Positions 35,295 through 46,033 of a DNA stretch of 64,000 bases are shown one piece after another (position 1 is the first letter of the stretch; each line of letters opens with the position of its first letter). Origin of the DNA: Aquilaria yunnanensis. Lineage: Eukaryota; Streptophyta; Magnoliopsida; Malvales; Thymelaeaceae. Below the pieces are notes generated by a model that was not told where the DNA came from, made no database searches, and worked only from the letters and a program-made list of their open reading frames with translations. Position numbers and translations under genes: made by a program. The DNA is taken from NCBI GenBank assembly GCA_039654915.1, contig CM077594.1, positions 92,766,893 through 92,830,892 of the forward strand, read 5' to 3'.

Positions 35295-37855
35295 CACTAC
35301 TAAAATATAGGACTTTACCAACTGTCATTTACCAACGTGCAGCAGTTGGTATTCGATACGTTGGAAATTTTTTTACCAACGCGCAACTAATAACACGTTG
35401 GTAAATTCCAACGTGTAGACGTTGGTAAAATACACGTTGGTAATTACCAACGGTCATAAAAAGGACTTGGTTTCCATCGCGTAGTTGTAGTTACCAACTG
35501 TCAGCCGTTGGTAACTATAACTGCTACCAACTGCCAGCAGTTGGTAACTAACCAACTGTCAGCCGTTGGTAACTTACCAACTGCTGGCTGTTGGTAACTT
35601 ACCAACTGCCAGCCGTTGGTAACTTACCAACTGCCAGCCGTTGGTAAGTTACCAACTGTTGGTAAACTGCCGGAAGTTGGTAAGGTAGTTGTTATGAGGC
35701 CGTTGGTAATTAACAACACACGCAAGTTGGTAAGTTCCTCATTTCCGCGTTGGTAATGTATATTAAACGTTCCATGGCTCGGTTGTTTCATATTTTTCCC
35801 CGTTTCAATCCACATTCAAAATTAAAATACCAATTCAAAAGTACGCCCGGCTTTACTCAGCAATAAACATTACACAGCTATGCCAACGTTGTTAAAATAA
35901 AATATTCTCAAATACAGCATAATCTATTTAAAAGTAAATTTTTATGATATTGTTAAATATTTATAATTTTTTCTTTTTTAATTCCTTAAATTTAAAAAAG
36001 TTCATAAAAATTTAGTAAGATTACAAAAATTATATCTTCAATAGATTATTTCAACTATATAATATGGACTTTTAATTAAAATTAATTTTGAGTAAAAAAA
36101 TATAAAAATAAAAATACATCATTTTAAAGTTAATTAATTTAAATTAAAAAGAATTGGATGTAAGTACATAAACCCCCTTGCAATTTTATGGCGAAATAGG
36201 TTGAACACCCTAACCTTACTGCCGTCGGGTTTGCTAATATTCTCTTCCTTTCCTTTCTTAGTCTGCCTCTGCCCTGTGGGAATTGCCAAAGTCAGACATT
36301 TTAACGAGGGCATGAAAAGAACAAGAGAGTTATTCATAGGTTGCTATACCCACTTGCATTTTTGCAAACAATCTAAGGGAAAGTTGCAAAAATCACATTA
36401 TGTTTAACCTAATCTACACTTACTCCTCTATTTTAGAAATCTACACTTTGCCCCTAGAGTAGACACATCATTCCAGTTCAATACTATGTAAGTGGGCCAA
36501 ATGTCATGATTACACAATAAGATCTGTAAATTGTGTAAATCACCAACAATATTTATTTCATACCACATCCAATCCATTTTCTCTAAATATATAATATATT
36601 TCTAATAAATTTTATATTTCTAAATAATTTATATCTTTGTCAATTTACTAATAATTTCTATATCTATAATGGATTTTTATATTTATAAACCAATAGTTAA
36701 TGCTTGTGATTAATATTAATATTTACTTGTTTAACATTTTATTCATTTTTCAATTAGTTCAAATAGAGAAGTATCATTTTTTTAAAAAATATTTTAGCTA
36801 ATCTCATTTTATTTTAAAAATTATTTTTCACCATATGAAAAAAATATACATATTCTACAATATTTTGTCATTGCAAAATGTAAATACACTACCTAAACAA
36901 ATAACTTAAAACTAATAATTTCATAATTTCTAATTAATCCTGAAAATAAACAAAAAATTGTAAGAAAATGCACATAAATTTGCAATTGTAATGGGTAACC
37001 TAAAAACTAAATCTCCAACCAAATACAACACAAAATAACAACTATTACACATATTTCAAACCAAATTAACACTATATAATCCGAAAATGCGTATTTATTG
37101 GGGAAAAAATTGAAAAAATTTGAAATAAACGCGGTTACCTCAAATCAAAATGTTAACTTCCTTCAAACACCTCCAAATAACTTCAATCCTACAATAAAAA
37201 CCAAAATCTTCAACCCATTATCAACCAAGAAGCTCAAATAGGGAGAAATACCTAAAAAAAAATTGAAAAATTCTCGGAAAAAAAGTTAACTAACCTTCAG
37301 ATCGTGGTAAACGACAGCAGATCCACGCATTTCCTACCTCGAAGAAGCTATTTCGGGCCCCAATCGATGGCGCCACGTGAATGTGTGTGCTGTGCGAAGA
37401 GGTCGTTTGCAGGGGAGAGAGAGACGCGAATTTATTGCGACGAGGAAGACGACCTGCGTTGGGGGGGGGGAATTTAAAAATATATTTTCCAACGGCCTTA
37501 GCCGTTGGAAACCTAAGGCCAGAACGCACCATTTCATTAATCAGCTTCCAACGGTTGAAGCCGTTGGTAAATGTACAAGACCTTTTTTTTTCCAACGGCT
37601 TAAGCTGTTGGAAAGATTACACATGCATTTTCCTAATTATTGTATACATTTTCCAACGCGTGACAATAGGAACCCAATTCCAACGGTCACAACCGTTGCT
37701 AACTACCAACGGCTTAGCCATTGGTAACAAAAAAAAAAAAAGCACCAACGCGTGCACGTTGGAAGATTTTTACCAACGGTTCTACACGTTAGTAATTACC
37801 AATGGCTTGACCATTGGTAATAAAACAGTTGGAAAAGATGAATTTTTTAGTAGTG
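35295..37855. mobile_element. Non-autonomous CACTA (En/Spm) transposon
   Basis: Ends are CACTACTAAAA at 35295 and its inverse TTTTTAGTAGTG finishing at 37855, with the 3-bp duplication AAT (35292-35294 and 37856-37858). Both 350-450-bp subterminal regions are packed with imperfect palindromes of the form TACCAACTGCCAGCCGTTGG (left) and TTCCAACGGCTTAGCCGTTG (right), the expected TNPA-type binding array. The 2561-bp interior encodes no transposase. It holds a GC-rich patch at 37290-37470 and the end of another MITE near 36070-36165, plus a partial Mutator-type MITE (from GGGAAAGTTGCAAAAATC, about 36376). Movement would need a CACTA transposase from elsewhere. Confidence 0.93.
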
Positions 37856-37858
37856 AAT

Positions 37859-38743
37859 TTTAAATTGTCAAGATGATATTTTAAACTTATGTATAACTCG
37901 AATACATCATATTATATAATATATAATGACAAGCCATAGTAGCATGGATTTTTCATTGATGAAACTTTTTTACTCAATTAGATCCATTGATTGTGTTATG
38001 AGAAGTGCAATAACTGTTATTGTGACGGTCGAATTCAGGCCATCCAACTTATTACTATTTAATAATTCAAATTGAACAGTCACAATGATCGATAATGGAT
38101 ACCAAAATGAGTACTATATTTACCATATTTGAAATTTATGTATAAAAAAGTGAAGAGTAACTATAGGGTAGATTCAGTGCAACTCACTACTCTCAATTTT
38201 TACATTATTTACAAAAACATCACAAAGTCCTGAACAACATATCTTATGAAATAAACAACACATTTTATAGAATGATCAAGCCATGGAGGTTTTGGAAATG
38301 AGAGTGGCAGTGAACCCCTGGAGTTCTTTGCCTATTCCAACACCGTTTTGACTGCTTCTTCAAGCTTGTTCCTGATTTCTCTATTGAAAGCTGTCAAATT
38401 GTTGTTAACGAAGAGACAATGGCCGAGGGGAGTGAATCACGGCAAAGAGTTGCCGGAATCCAGATAGAAGTTATAGGTCTAGTTTTCCATGTTGAAGGAA
38501 GACCTTGAGGTTTTGGAGATGATGAAGGAGAAGGAAGGAGAAGGAGTGCATGGAAAACAAAATGATGAAGCTGGGAAGAGGTGGGAGACAGGGCAAATGG
38601 TAGAATTGTAAATATGTTAAAAGTGAGGGAGTAGTGTATGAGATAAAAGTATTTTATCTCATCAAAAGGGAAAAAAGTATAAGGTGCTAAAGCAGATCTC
38701 CATAAAAGACTGGCAACAAGAAAGTGCTACATAAAACCAAGAT
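37859..38743. other. Region without a recognised gene
   Basis: Between 38280 and 38560 the minus strand shows a stop-broken peptide-like run (pieces such as NNNLTAFNREIRNKLEEAVK) that looks like old coding sequence, but I could not assign a family. The remainder is AT-rich. Confidence 0.3.
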
Positions 38744-39228
38744 GTTAAACATTATTACCACTAGGTACACTGCACCCTGAATTTTTAAGGTATACCCCAT
38801 AGTATACCGTGCCGCATATTGTTACCGTTTTCATAAAAAAATAAATGTTAAAATATTATTTTAAGATGACATAATTTGTTTAATAATTTATTTTTACACA
38901 TTTTATATGTATTTTAATTTTTATCATTATAATTTATCAAATATAAATAAAATATATATGATAAAGATATTCAATTGGGGTAGCATCCACTAGAAATCCA
39001 ATAGGGGATATTGTTCAAAACCATAGAGACTTTTAAGCTACTACCATACATTAAATGTTTATATTAATTAAGAAAAGTAACAAAAAAATAAAAGTAAATG
39101 TTCATTTTATGATATGTGTATTATTTATATTTTAATATTTTATATATTTATGATATTTTTTATGTAAAATGAAAAAAATAGCTTTAAAAAATAAAATATT
39201 ACAGTACATGCCACACGACATTTGTGGT
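38744..39228. mobile_element. GGTATACC-rich MITE, copy 2, left part (split by Gypsy insertion)
   Basis: Inverted relative to copy 1 at 22380-23009 and clearly similar along its length (for example TTAAGATGACATAATTTG and GTGGGGTAGCAT-like segments). It stops at the GTGGT duplication of the Gypsy element and resumes at 56009-56158. Confidence 0.7.
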
Positions 39229-41922
39229 TGTGGCAACGTGCGGGTTTTCTGGAGTCGCCACCAATCTGTTTCACCTAGGTCGATTGGTCACCTTAAAATT
39301 GGTCTGCGAGAATTCGGGGATTCGGGAGTACGGTTACGTTAAAACAACTTTGTTAAAACGCCCAAAAATTGGTACCTTAGTTGATTTCAATTTTGTTTTG
39401 CTTTGTTTTAAAAAATATTCAGTTAATTTTCAAACTAAAAATTTTAACTGAATTAATCGGATGTGGATTTTTAAATTAATACCGGTTTAAAAATCTTTAG
39501 TAATTAATTTGTATAAAAATTTGATATTTTCGAACCATGGACTCTGCCGAGTCACCCGGACACGGAAGTTTTAATTCCGAACCATGGACTCTGCCGAGTT
39601 ACCCGGACACGGAATTTGATGAAATTTTAAATAATTTAATCCATATCGTAAAATATGAATTTTTATCTTTATATTTATTTTTATTCAATTTAAAAAAAAT
39701 TGATATTTTTCCAAACCGTGGATCCTGCGAGATCATCCGGATATAGAAATTAAATTTTTAATTAATTGTTTATTTAATGAATTTTAGTCATAATTTTTAT
39801 TGGATTTTATTATTATTTTATTATTTTTCTTGAATTTTTAATTATTATTACTTTAAAAATATATTTAAAAAAACAGAATTGATTTTTTGTTGTATCTTTA
39901 GAATTATTCAATTATGATTTTTTAATAATTTTAATAAAAGGTTAATTTTTTTAAAGAAATAAAAATTGATGTTTCAAAATAATGAAGATTTGAAATAATG
40001 AAGGATGGGGATTTTTGTTTGAAAAAGATTTTTTTGATAGCCTTAAAAATGAAGAAAGTTAATTATTCACATAAAAACTTCTTTTTTTTTCATTTATAAT
40101 TAGTTATTATTTACTTATTTATTTTATTTATTATTAAATAAGTGAAATAAATTTTATCATGAAGTAAAATTTTGGCATAAAGGAAAATTAAATAAAGTAA
40201 AGTAAAGGGGAGGTTTTTTTTTAGTTTAGACATAAAAAAAATGCATAAAATAACACATGTAAACATATAAATGAATATTAAAAGATAATAAATAAATAAA
40301 TAAAGTGGGGCTTTTTGACCATCCACTTAAAAAATAAATAAATATGAGGTATAACCTTCCATGAATTATAAAAGTTAGCAAGAGTTAGTAAAGTTAGATG
40401 TTAATATTAATGACAATAATAATAAAAGTTAGTAATGTTAGTTGAGTTAATTGTTAACAATAATAACAACAATAATAATAAAAGTTAGTAAAGTTAGTAA
40501 GTTAGTAAGTTAATAATGATAATAACAATAATAAAAGGTTAGTAAAGTTAGTAAGTTAGTAACAATAATAATAATAAAAGGTTAGTAAAGTTAGTAAGTT
40601 AATAACAATAATAACAATAAAAAAAAGGTTAGTAAGGTTAGTAAGTTAGTGAGTTAATAACAATTATAACAATAATAAAAGTTTAGTAAGGTTAGTAATT
40701 TAGTAAGTTAATAACAACAGTAATAAAAGTTAATAATGATAATAATAATAAACAAGTAAAATATAAAAGGAAAGTTAGTAATTAATTCTCTGCAAGAATA
40801 AAATAAAAGGTTAGTGACTCAACAGAAATAAATTGAAAAGATGAAGGGCGAAAGCTGAATTTTACCTAGGAACTAAAATTTCTAATTCTCCAGGAAACGC
40901 GGACGCGACGGACGCGCGCGAGGGAGGAGGCGGCTGGCAGCCAGGCAAGCGGCGGCGAGGGCGCGGAGGGGCAACGGCTGCACGCGACGGCAGGGGCGAC
41001 GGCGGCGCGGGACGGCAGGGGCGGCGAGATCAACGGCGGCGGCAAAGGCAGGAAACGCGGAGCGGACGTGAGAGCGACGGCGACGGCGGGGGAAGCGACG
41101 GCGACGGCGACGGCGTGGGGGCGACGGCGACGGCGCGGGGGGGGGGGGGGGGGGGGGGGCGAGCAACGGAGATGAAGGGACGGCGGGATAACGGCGAGAA
41201 ACGGCGGCAATAAACAAAAAAACGGAATCGAAAGGGGGGTGAAAACAAGCAGAGAAAAAAAACTTTTGGTTTTTCTGGAAAGAAAAAGAAGAGGCTGAGG
41301 GGCTAAGCTTTAATTTTTTCTTTTTTTAAAACGGAGCTCTAAGCTTGATTTATTTTTTTTCTATATTTTTTTCCTGTGTTAACACACAGATTTGGACCCC
41401 TATTTATAGGGAAGGGGTGCTGGACTGTTCATAATTAAAAATTAATTAAATTCAAACTTATCTTTTAATTTGCTAAATTGACAGTTTCAGTCCTTTACGT
41501 CTCTCAGACTCTGGATAAGTTCCTGAAGCTTCCGATTTTGACAATTTTGTCGTTTTCTGTTAATTGGGGCCAGAACAGTTATGCTGGCCCCAAATTGATG
41601 TGACAAACTACCAAATGCTCCTGGAACTTTCAAATTTTGTCAATTCTTCCCGAAACTTCTCAATTTTGTCATTTTTACCTCAAACTTTTTAATTTTGTCA
41701 TTTTTATGGAGTTTTCTTTTTTCTTTCAAACATACACATATACACACATATATCAAATCTTCACAAAACAAAACAAAAAAAATGTATTTTAAACTAATTA
41801 AAAAATTTTAGTAATAATAATAATAATAGTAATAATAATAATTTTTTTTTAATTAATTTTTTAATTAATTTAATTTTTTTTTTAAATTTTTTTTAATGGC
41901 CGGACGAAATTGGGTGTCAACA
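39229..41922 (-). repeat. Gypsy 3' LTR (left copy)
   Basis: 2694 bp, TGTGGCAACGTGCGG ... GGGTGTCAACA. It includes an AT-rich block, a long run of AGTTAGTAA/AATAATAA repeats (40370-40790), a GC-rich patch with a G-homopolymer (40890-41250) and a TATA box. Differences from the right copy cluster in the first ~550 bp and in repeat-length changes. Confidence 0.95.
41401..41408 (-). promoter_or_regulatory. LTR TATA box (3' LTR copy)
   Basis: The minus strand reads TATAAATA inside CCTATAAATAGGGG, about 515 bp from the LTR's upstream edge. Transcription would start about 30 bp further along, giving a short U3 and a very long (about 2.1 kb) R-U5. The counterpart is at 55483-55490. Confidence 0.6.
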
Positions 41923-41940
41923 GCTGCCCCCCTTTGCATG
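41923..41940 (-). other. Gypsy polypurine tract
   Basis: Next to the 3' LTR the sense strand reads GCAAAGGGGGGCAGC, the expected plus-strand primer. Confidence 0.8.
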
Positions 41941-41989
41941 CTTCATGGGACATGATGCAAGCAAAGTCGTTACCAAATTTCGTCCGACT

Positions 41990-43400
41990 TAGCTAGGCAT
42001 TGAGAACCTTCTCACCGCCTAAATCATGAGGTTAAGGAATCTTCCTTGGAACCTCTACGATAAAAACTTTCTTATTGTTGAAGAAAAACTGATGATTGAT
42101 TGTTTGAAGTTTAAGGAACTCTCCTTAGAACCTCGACGATAGGAACTCTCCTATCGTTGAAAGTTTGAGGTTAAGGGCCCTACCTTAGAACCTCTGCGAT
42201 AAGAACTCTCTTATCGTTTAAGAAAAATTGATGATTGATTGTTTGAGGTTTAAGGAACTCTCCTTAGAACCTCGACGATAGGAACTCTTCTATCATTGAA
42301 AGTTTGAGGTTAAGGGCCCTACCTTAGAACCTCTGCGATAAGAACTCTCTTATCGTTTAAAGAAAAATTGATGATTGATTGTTTGAGGTTTAAGGAACTC
42401 TTCTTAGAACCTCGACGATAGGAACTCTCCTATCATTGAAAGTTTGAGGTTAAGGGCCCTACCTTAGAACCTCTGCGATAAGAACTCTCTTATCGTCTAA
42501 GAAAAAATGATGATTGATTGTTTGAGGTTTAAGGAACTCTCCTTAGAACCTCGACGATAGGAACTCTTCTATCGTTGAAAGTTTGAGGTTAAGGGCCCTA
42601 CCTTAAAACCTCTGCGATAAGAACTCTCTTATCGTTTAAACAAAAATTGATGATTGATTGTTTTAGGTTTAAGGAACTCTCCTTAGAACCTTGACGATAA
42701 GAACTCTTCTATCGTTGAAAGTTTGAGGTTAAGGGCCCTACCTTAGAACCTCTGCGATAAGAACTCTCTTATCGTTTAAGAAAAATTGATGATTGATTGT
42801 TTGAGGTTTAAGGAACTCTCCTTAGAACCTCGACGATAGGAACTCTTCTATCGTTGAAAGTTTGAGGTTAAGGGCCCTACTTTAGAACCTCTGCGATAAG
42901 AACTCTCTTATCGTTTAAAGAAAAATTGATGATTGATTGTTTGAGGTTTAAGGAACTCTCCTTAGAACCTCGACGATAGGAACTCTCCTATCATTGAAAG
43001 TTTGAGGTTAAGGGCCCTACCTTAGAACCTCTGCGATAAGAACTCTCTTATCGTTTAAGAAAAATTGATGATTGATTGTTTGAGGTTTAAGGAACTCTCC
43101 TTAGAACCTCGACGATAGGAACTCTGCTATCGTTGAAAGTTTGAGGTTAAGGGCTCTACCTTAGAACCTCTGCGATAAGAACTCTCTTATCGTTTAAAGA
43201 AAAATTGATGATTGATTGTTTGAGGTTTAAGGAACTCTCCTTAGAACCTCGACGATAGGAACTCTCCTATCATTGAAAGTTTGAGGTTAAGGGCCCTACC
43301 TTAGAACCTCTGCGATAAGAACTTTCTTATCGTTTAAGAAAAATTGATGATTTTCGAGGCAAAAGTTCCATCCTTAAAACCCCGATGATGAAAATTGATT
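41990..43400. repeat. Tandem array, ~140-bp unit with dimeric order, hairpin-rich
   Basis: The marker GATGATTGAT recurs at 42091, 42230, 42370, 42509, 42649, 42788, 42928, 43067, 43207 and 43346. Spacing alternates 139, 140, 139, 140, so the true unit is a 279-bp dimer. Each monomer contains four short palindromes: AAGGAACTCTCCTT, GATAGGAACTCTCCTATC, TTAAGGGCCCTACCTTA and GATAAGAACTCTCTTATC. Decayed edges extend to about 41990 and 43400. It sits in the 3' untranslated region of the Gypsy element, where Tat/Ogre elements are known to carry variable tandem repeats. Confidence 0.95.
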
Positions 43401-43944
43401 TTGAGGCTAAGGAGCTTTCCTTAGGACCTCGAGCGAAATTTATATGAAAGCAATTGAAATTGGAATAATTTTCTTCGAAAGTGTGAATTTTCATAATAGG
43501 CGAGTGCAAAGAATTAGGCTTCGATAAAACGAGTGAATCTTGATGATGACAATAACACTGACAAATTATGTAAAGGGAATGGATGTTTGGAATCAATATC
43601 CAAGGTTCATTTAATATTTCCTTCAGTAAATATAGATTCGCTTGAGAGATATGTCATCCAAATAAGGTTGAAGTTTAACTACCCCAAAATGTTATGCCTA
43701 GTAGACCTAATAGGATGCGTCTCAAGAGTAATAAAAATTACTCTTTACTCAGCCATTCCAACCTAAAGGCATTGTCCCATGGTTTTAATATCAGTATGAA
43801 CGAAATTATCTTATAAGATAAAGAAATTTCCTGAAAAAAAAACTGAAACACGAAAGAAAATGCTGATAATAAAACTAAAGGACAAGAAAAACGATCGGAT
43901 CGCTTCTTCTTCCACAATACTTCAACAGGGTGAGTAGAGGACAA

Positions 43945-44574
43945 TTATGGGATCAAACTGGTCGGGAAAGATTGTCGTGTCCAGTCTACCTGAATCATTG
44001 CTGGATCTGGTTCAGGAACAAAAGCTTGCAATTTATCTAGCAATTCTTCAGCAGTTGTTGCGGATATTATGATTTATCGTGCTACTCTTGATATGAAATT
44101 CTTCTGCATAGCATAATCCACAAAAGCTATCAGACCTGTAAAGAAATTGTTAACATTCAACAGCCCAATGGGTTTCTTATGCAAATTAAGTTGGGCCATG
44201 GAAGCAATTTGAAAGACTTCTCCCAATGTGCCAAAACCACCTGGTAGAGCGATAAAAGCATCAGCATTTAAAAGCATTTGTAACACACACTCTTGCAAAT
44301 TTTTAACCACTAATTCTTTTCCAATCGTGCCCCCAGAAACAAATTTCAAAGGTCCAGGGATGATGCCCAAAACTTGACTTCCTCCTAAAGATGCTGCTGA
44401 TGCTACACCTCCCATTAATCCAACACTACCTCCTCCATAAACTAAATGTATTTTTCGCTCAGCTAATACTCTACCCAAATGGTTGGCTGCCTTTAAATAT
44501 TCTTCATCTTTTCCAAGAAAAGCCCCAGAAAATACACAAATACTTCGGGATTTACGAGTTGGGGTTTTCTCCAT
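43945..44574 (-). pseudogene. Captured LOG-like gene (cytokinin riboside 5'-monophosphate phosphoribohydrolase family)
   Basis: Starting at Met 44574 (an upstream in-frame Met at 44649 lacks homology), the minus strand encodes a LOG-type Rossmann protein: SICVFSGAFLGKD, VYGGGSVGLMGG, ADAFIALPGGFGTLGEVFQI and PIGLLNVNNFF. The family motif PGGxGTxxE is intact. The preceding segment, where LOG enzymes have the conserved M-H-x-R, reads NLQECVLQM, so the catalytic Arg seems lost. A TAA at 44074-44076 stops the ORF after 166 residues from Met 44574. Homology continues in the same frame (ISATTAEELLDKLQ ... VPEPDP) to a natural stop at 43945-43947. Plant LOG genes have several introns; this copy has none, which suggests capture from spliced RNA. 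LOG enzymes release active cytokinin from nucleotides. Probably inactive here, though a truncated product is possible. Confidence 0.85.
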
Positions 44575-44689
44575 TCCTATCCTCACCCTTGTGAGAGAAG
44601 GAGAAAAGAGGATATATTTATAGAGATGAAGAGATAATTTTATTTTCAAGAATGGATATATTATTGTCGGAAAAGGATAAAATTTTCAA

Positions 44690-45150
44690 AAGTGACAGTT
44701 ATACATATTAATCGTGACTATGACTCATGTCAGGAATGGGTACATTATCGTCAAAAGAGGAGAAAAATTTTAAAAGCAACTAGCATACACAGTAGTCACT
44801 ACTGTAACTTACGTCGGGAGTAGGCACGTGATTGTCGGATGAGAAGGAAAATTTCAAAAGTGGCAACTATATGCAGTAGTCATAACTGTACCTCATGTCA
44901 GGAGTGGGTACATTATTGGGAGGATAATTTCAAAAGAGACAACTAGCATGTACAGTAATCGTGACTTTGCTCCACGTCAGGAATAGGTACATTATTCTTG
45001 GAATAGAAGGAAAATTTTCAAAAACGACAACTAGCCTGTACAGTAGTCGTGACTGTGGATCACGTCAGGAGCAGGTACATCATTTGTCAGAAGAGAAGGA
45101 AAAATTTTGAAAAGTGACAACTAGCCTGTACAGTAGTCATGACCGTAGTT
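44690..45150. repeat. About six tandem ~85-bp units between LOG and zinc-finger ORFs
   Basis: Diverged copies of a unit with GTACAGTAGTCGTGAC, CACGTCAGGAGTGGGTACAT and GAGAAGGAAAATTTC-like blocks. Units begin near 44700, 44790, 44865, 44940, 45025 and 45110. Non-coding. Confidence 0.8.
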
Positions 45151-45195
45151 CACGTTTTCTACTGGTTTTACGTCCAGGGACGGCTTCAATGCCTT

Positions 45196-45744
45196 TTACG
45201 AATCGGGGATTTGCTTCCCATCCAGTTTTCTCACAAACTGGCAAACAGGGTCATTAAAAGTCAGATTTCCAAGACTGTAACGATCCTGTTCTTTACGGAA
45301 AGTCCACCATAAATCCATAATTTTCCATTGCACTATTTCACAAGAATGTGTTTCAAAAGTTAATAGGATATCATCCAAAGATTCCTTACGTAGGCCATTC
45401 TTGATGAATTTTCTTTTATCTTCACGATTTCTGGTGATCATCCCTAAAGAACGACATTTAGTATCGCAATTCCATCGTCCACATTTATGACAGACACCTA
45501 GCCTCTTTGCTCTTCGCTTTTTAGAATAACGGCTTTTACCTAAACCGGGCATGCGGGGCATAAATGCATCTGGAACTTCACCCGCCAAACAGACCTTAGC
45601 TTCAATTATCCACTGCACATTATCGGGAATGCCTTTGCGTGTAAAAACTCTGATTCTTTCACATCTAGCAAGGTAAATCTTTTTAAGGACTTTTATTGGA
45701 AGGGAAGGAAAGTATTTTCGCAGTGCAGAAAGAGTAGAATCGAT
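45196..45744 (-). pseudogene. Virus-like Cys-rich nucleic-acid-binding ORF, copy B (start codon lost)
   Basis: 183 codons, open from 45744 to the stop at 45196-45198. The first codon is ATC where copy A has ATG; the next Met is at 45618. The middle holds GKSRYSKKRRAKRLG, then CHKCGRWNCDTKC, then FIKNGL. This order (Gly-Ser-Tyr plus basic run, a C-x2-C-x4-C-x3-C cluster, then FI-x2-G) resembles the small zinc-finger proteins of carlaviruses, which bind nucleic acid and affect symptoms and silencing. Residues after the finger are charged with no known domain. It lies in sense orientation inside the Gypsy element, 838 bp downstream of copy A. The viral link is motif resemblance only; an unrelated plant zinc-finger protein is possible. 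Confidence 0.5.
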
Positions 45745-46033
45745 TGATGAGAGAAGAATTTGAGAGGAGAGGGAAATGAATCAGTTATTGTAGGAGACTG
45801 GAATAACCGACTTTAGAAGTCACGGGGTATCTTATCCGCTGCTTAATCAGAAGGAAGAACACGCATTTATAGTGATGAAAAGGGATAACGTGTCGATTAC
45901 ACTTAGGGGAGCATGAACATCTGTCAAAAGAAAATGCAAACTTTTCCAAATATAACAAACTGTATATACAGTAATTGTGATTGTGGCTCACATCTTCCAC
46001 TGGCTTTACGTCTAGTAACGGCATTAACGGCTT

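Noticed and set aside
37290..37863. Several 60-160-codon ORFs on both strands
   Set aside because: They lie in the GC-rich patch and palindrome array of the CACTA element and encode no transposase motif.
40866..41248. Pro/Arg-rich ORFs in the LTR, repeated at 54950-55330
   Set aside because: Translations of GGCGAC repeats and a G-homopolymer that vary in length between the two LTRs; no conserved protein.
42000..43350. Regular repeats that could suggest a CRISPR array
   Set aside because: Units are contiguous ~140-bp monomers without variable spacers, inside a plant retrotransposon.
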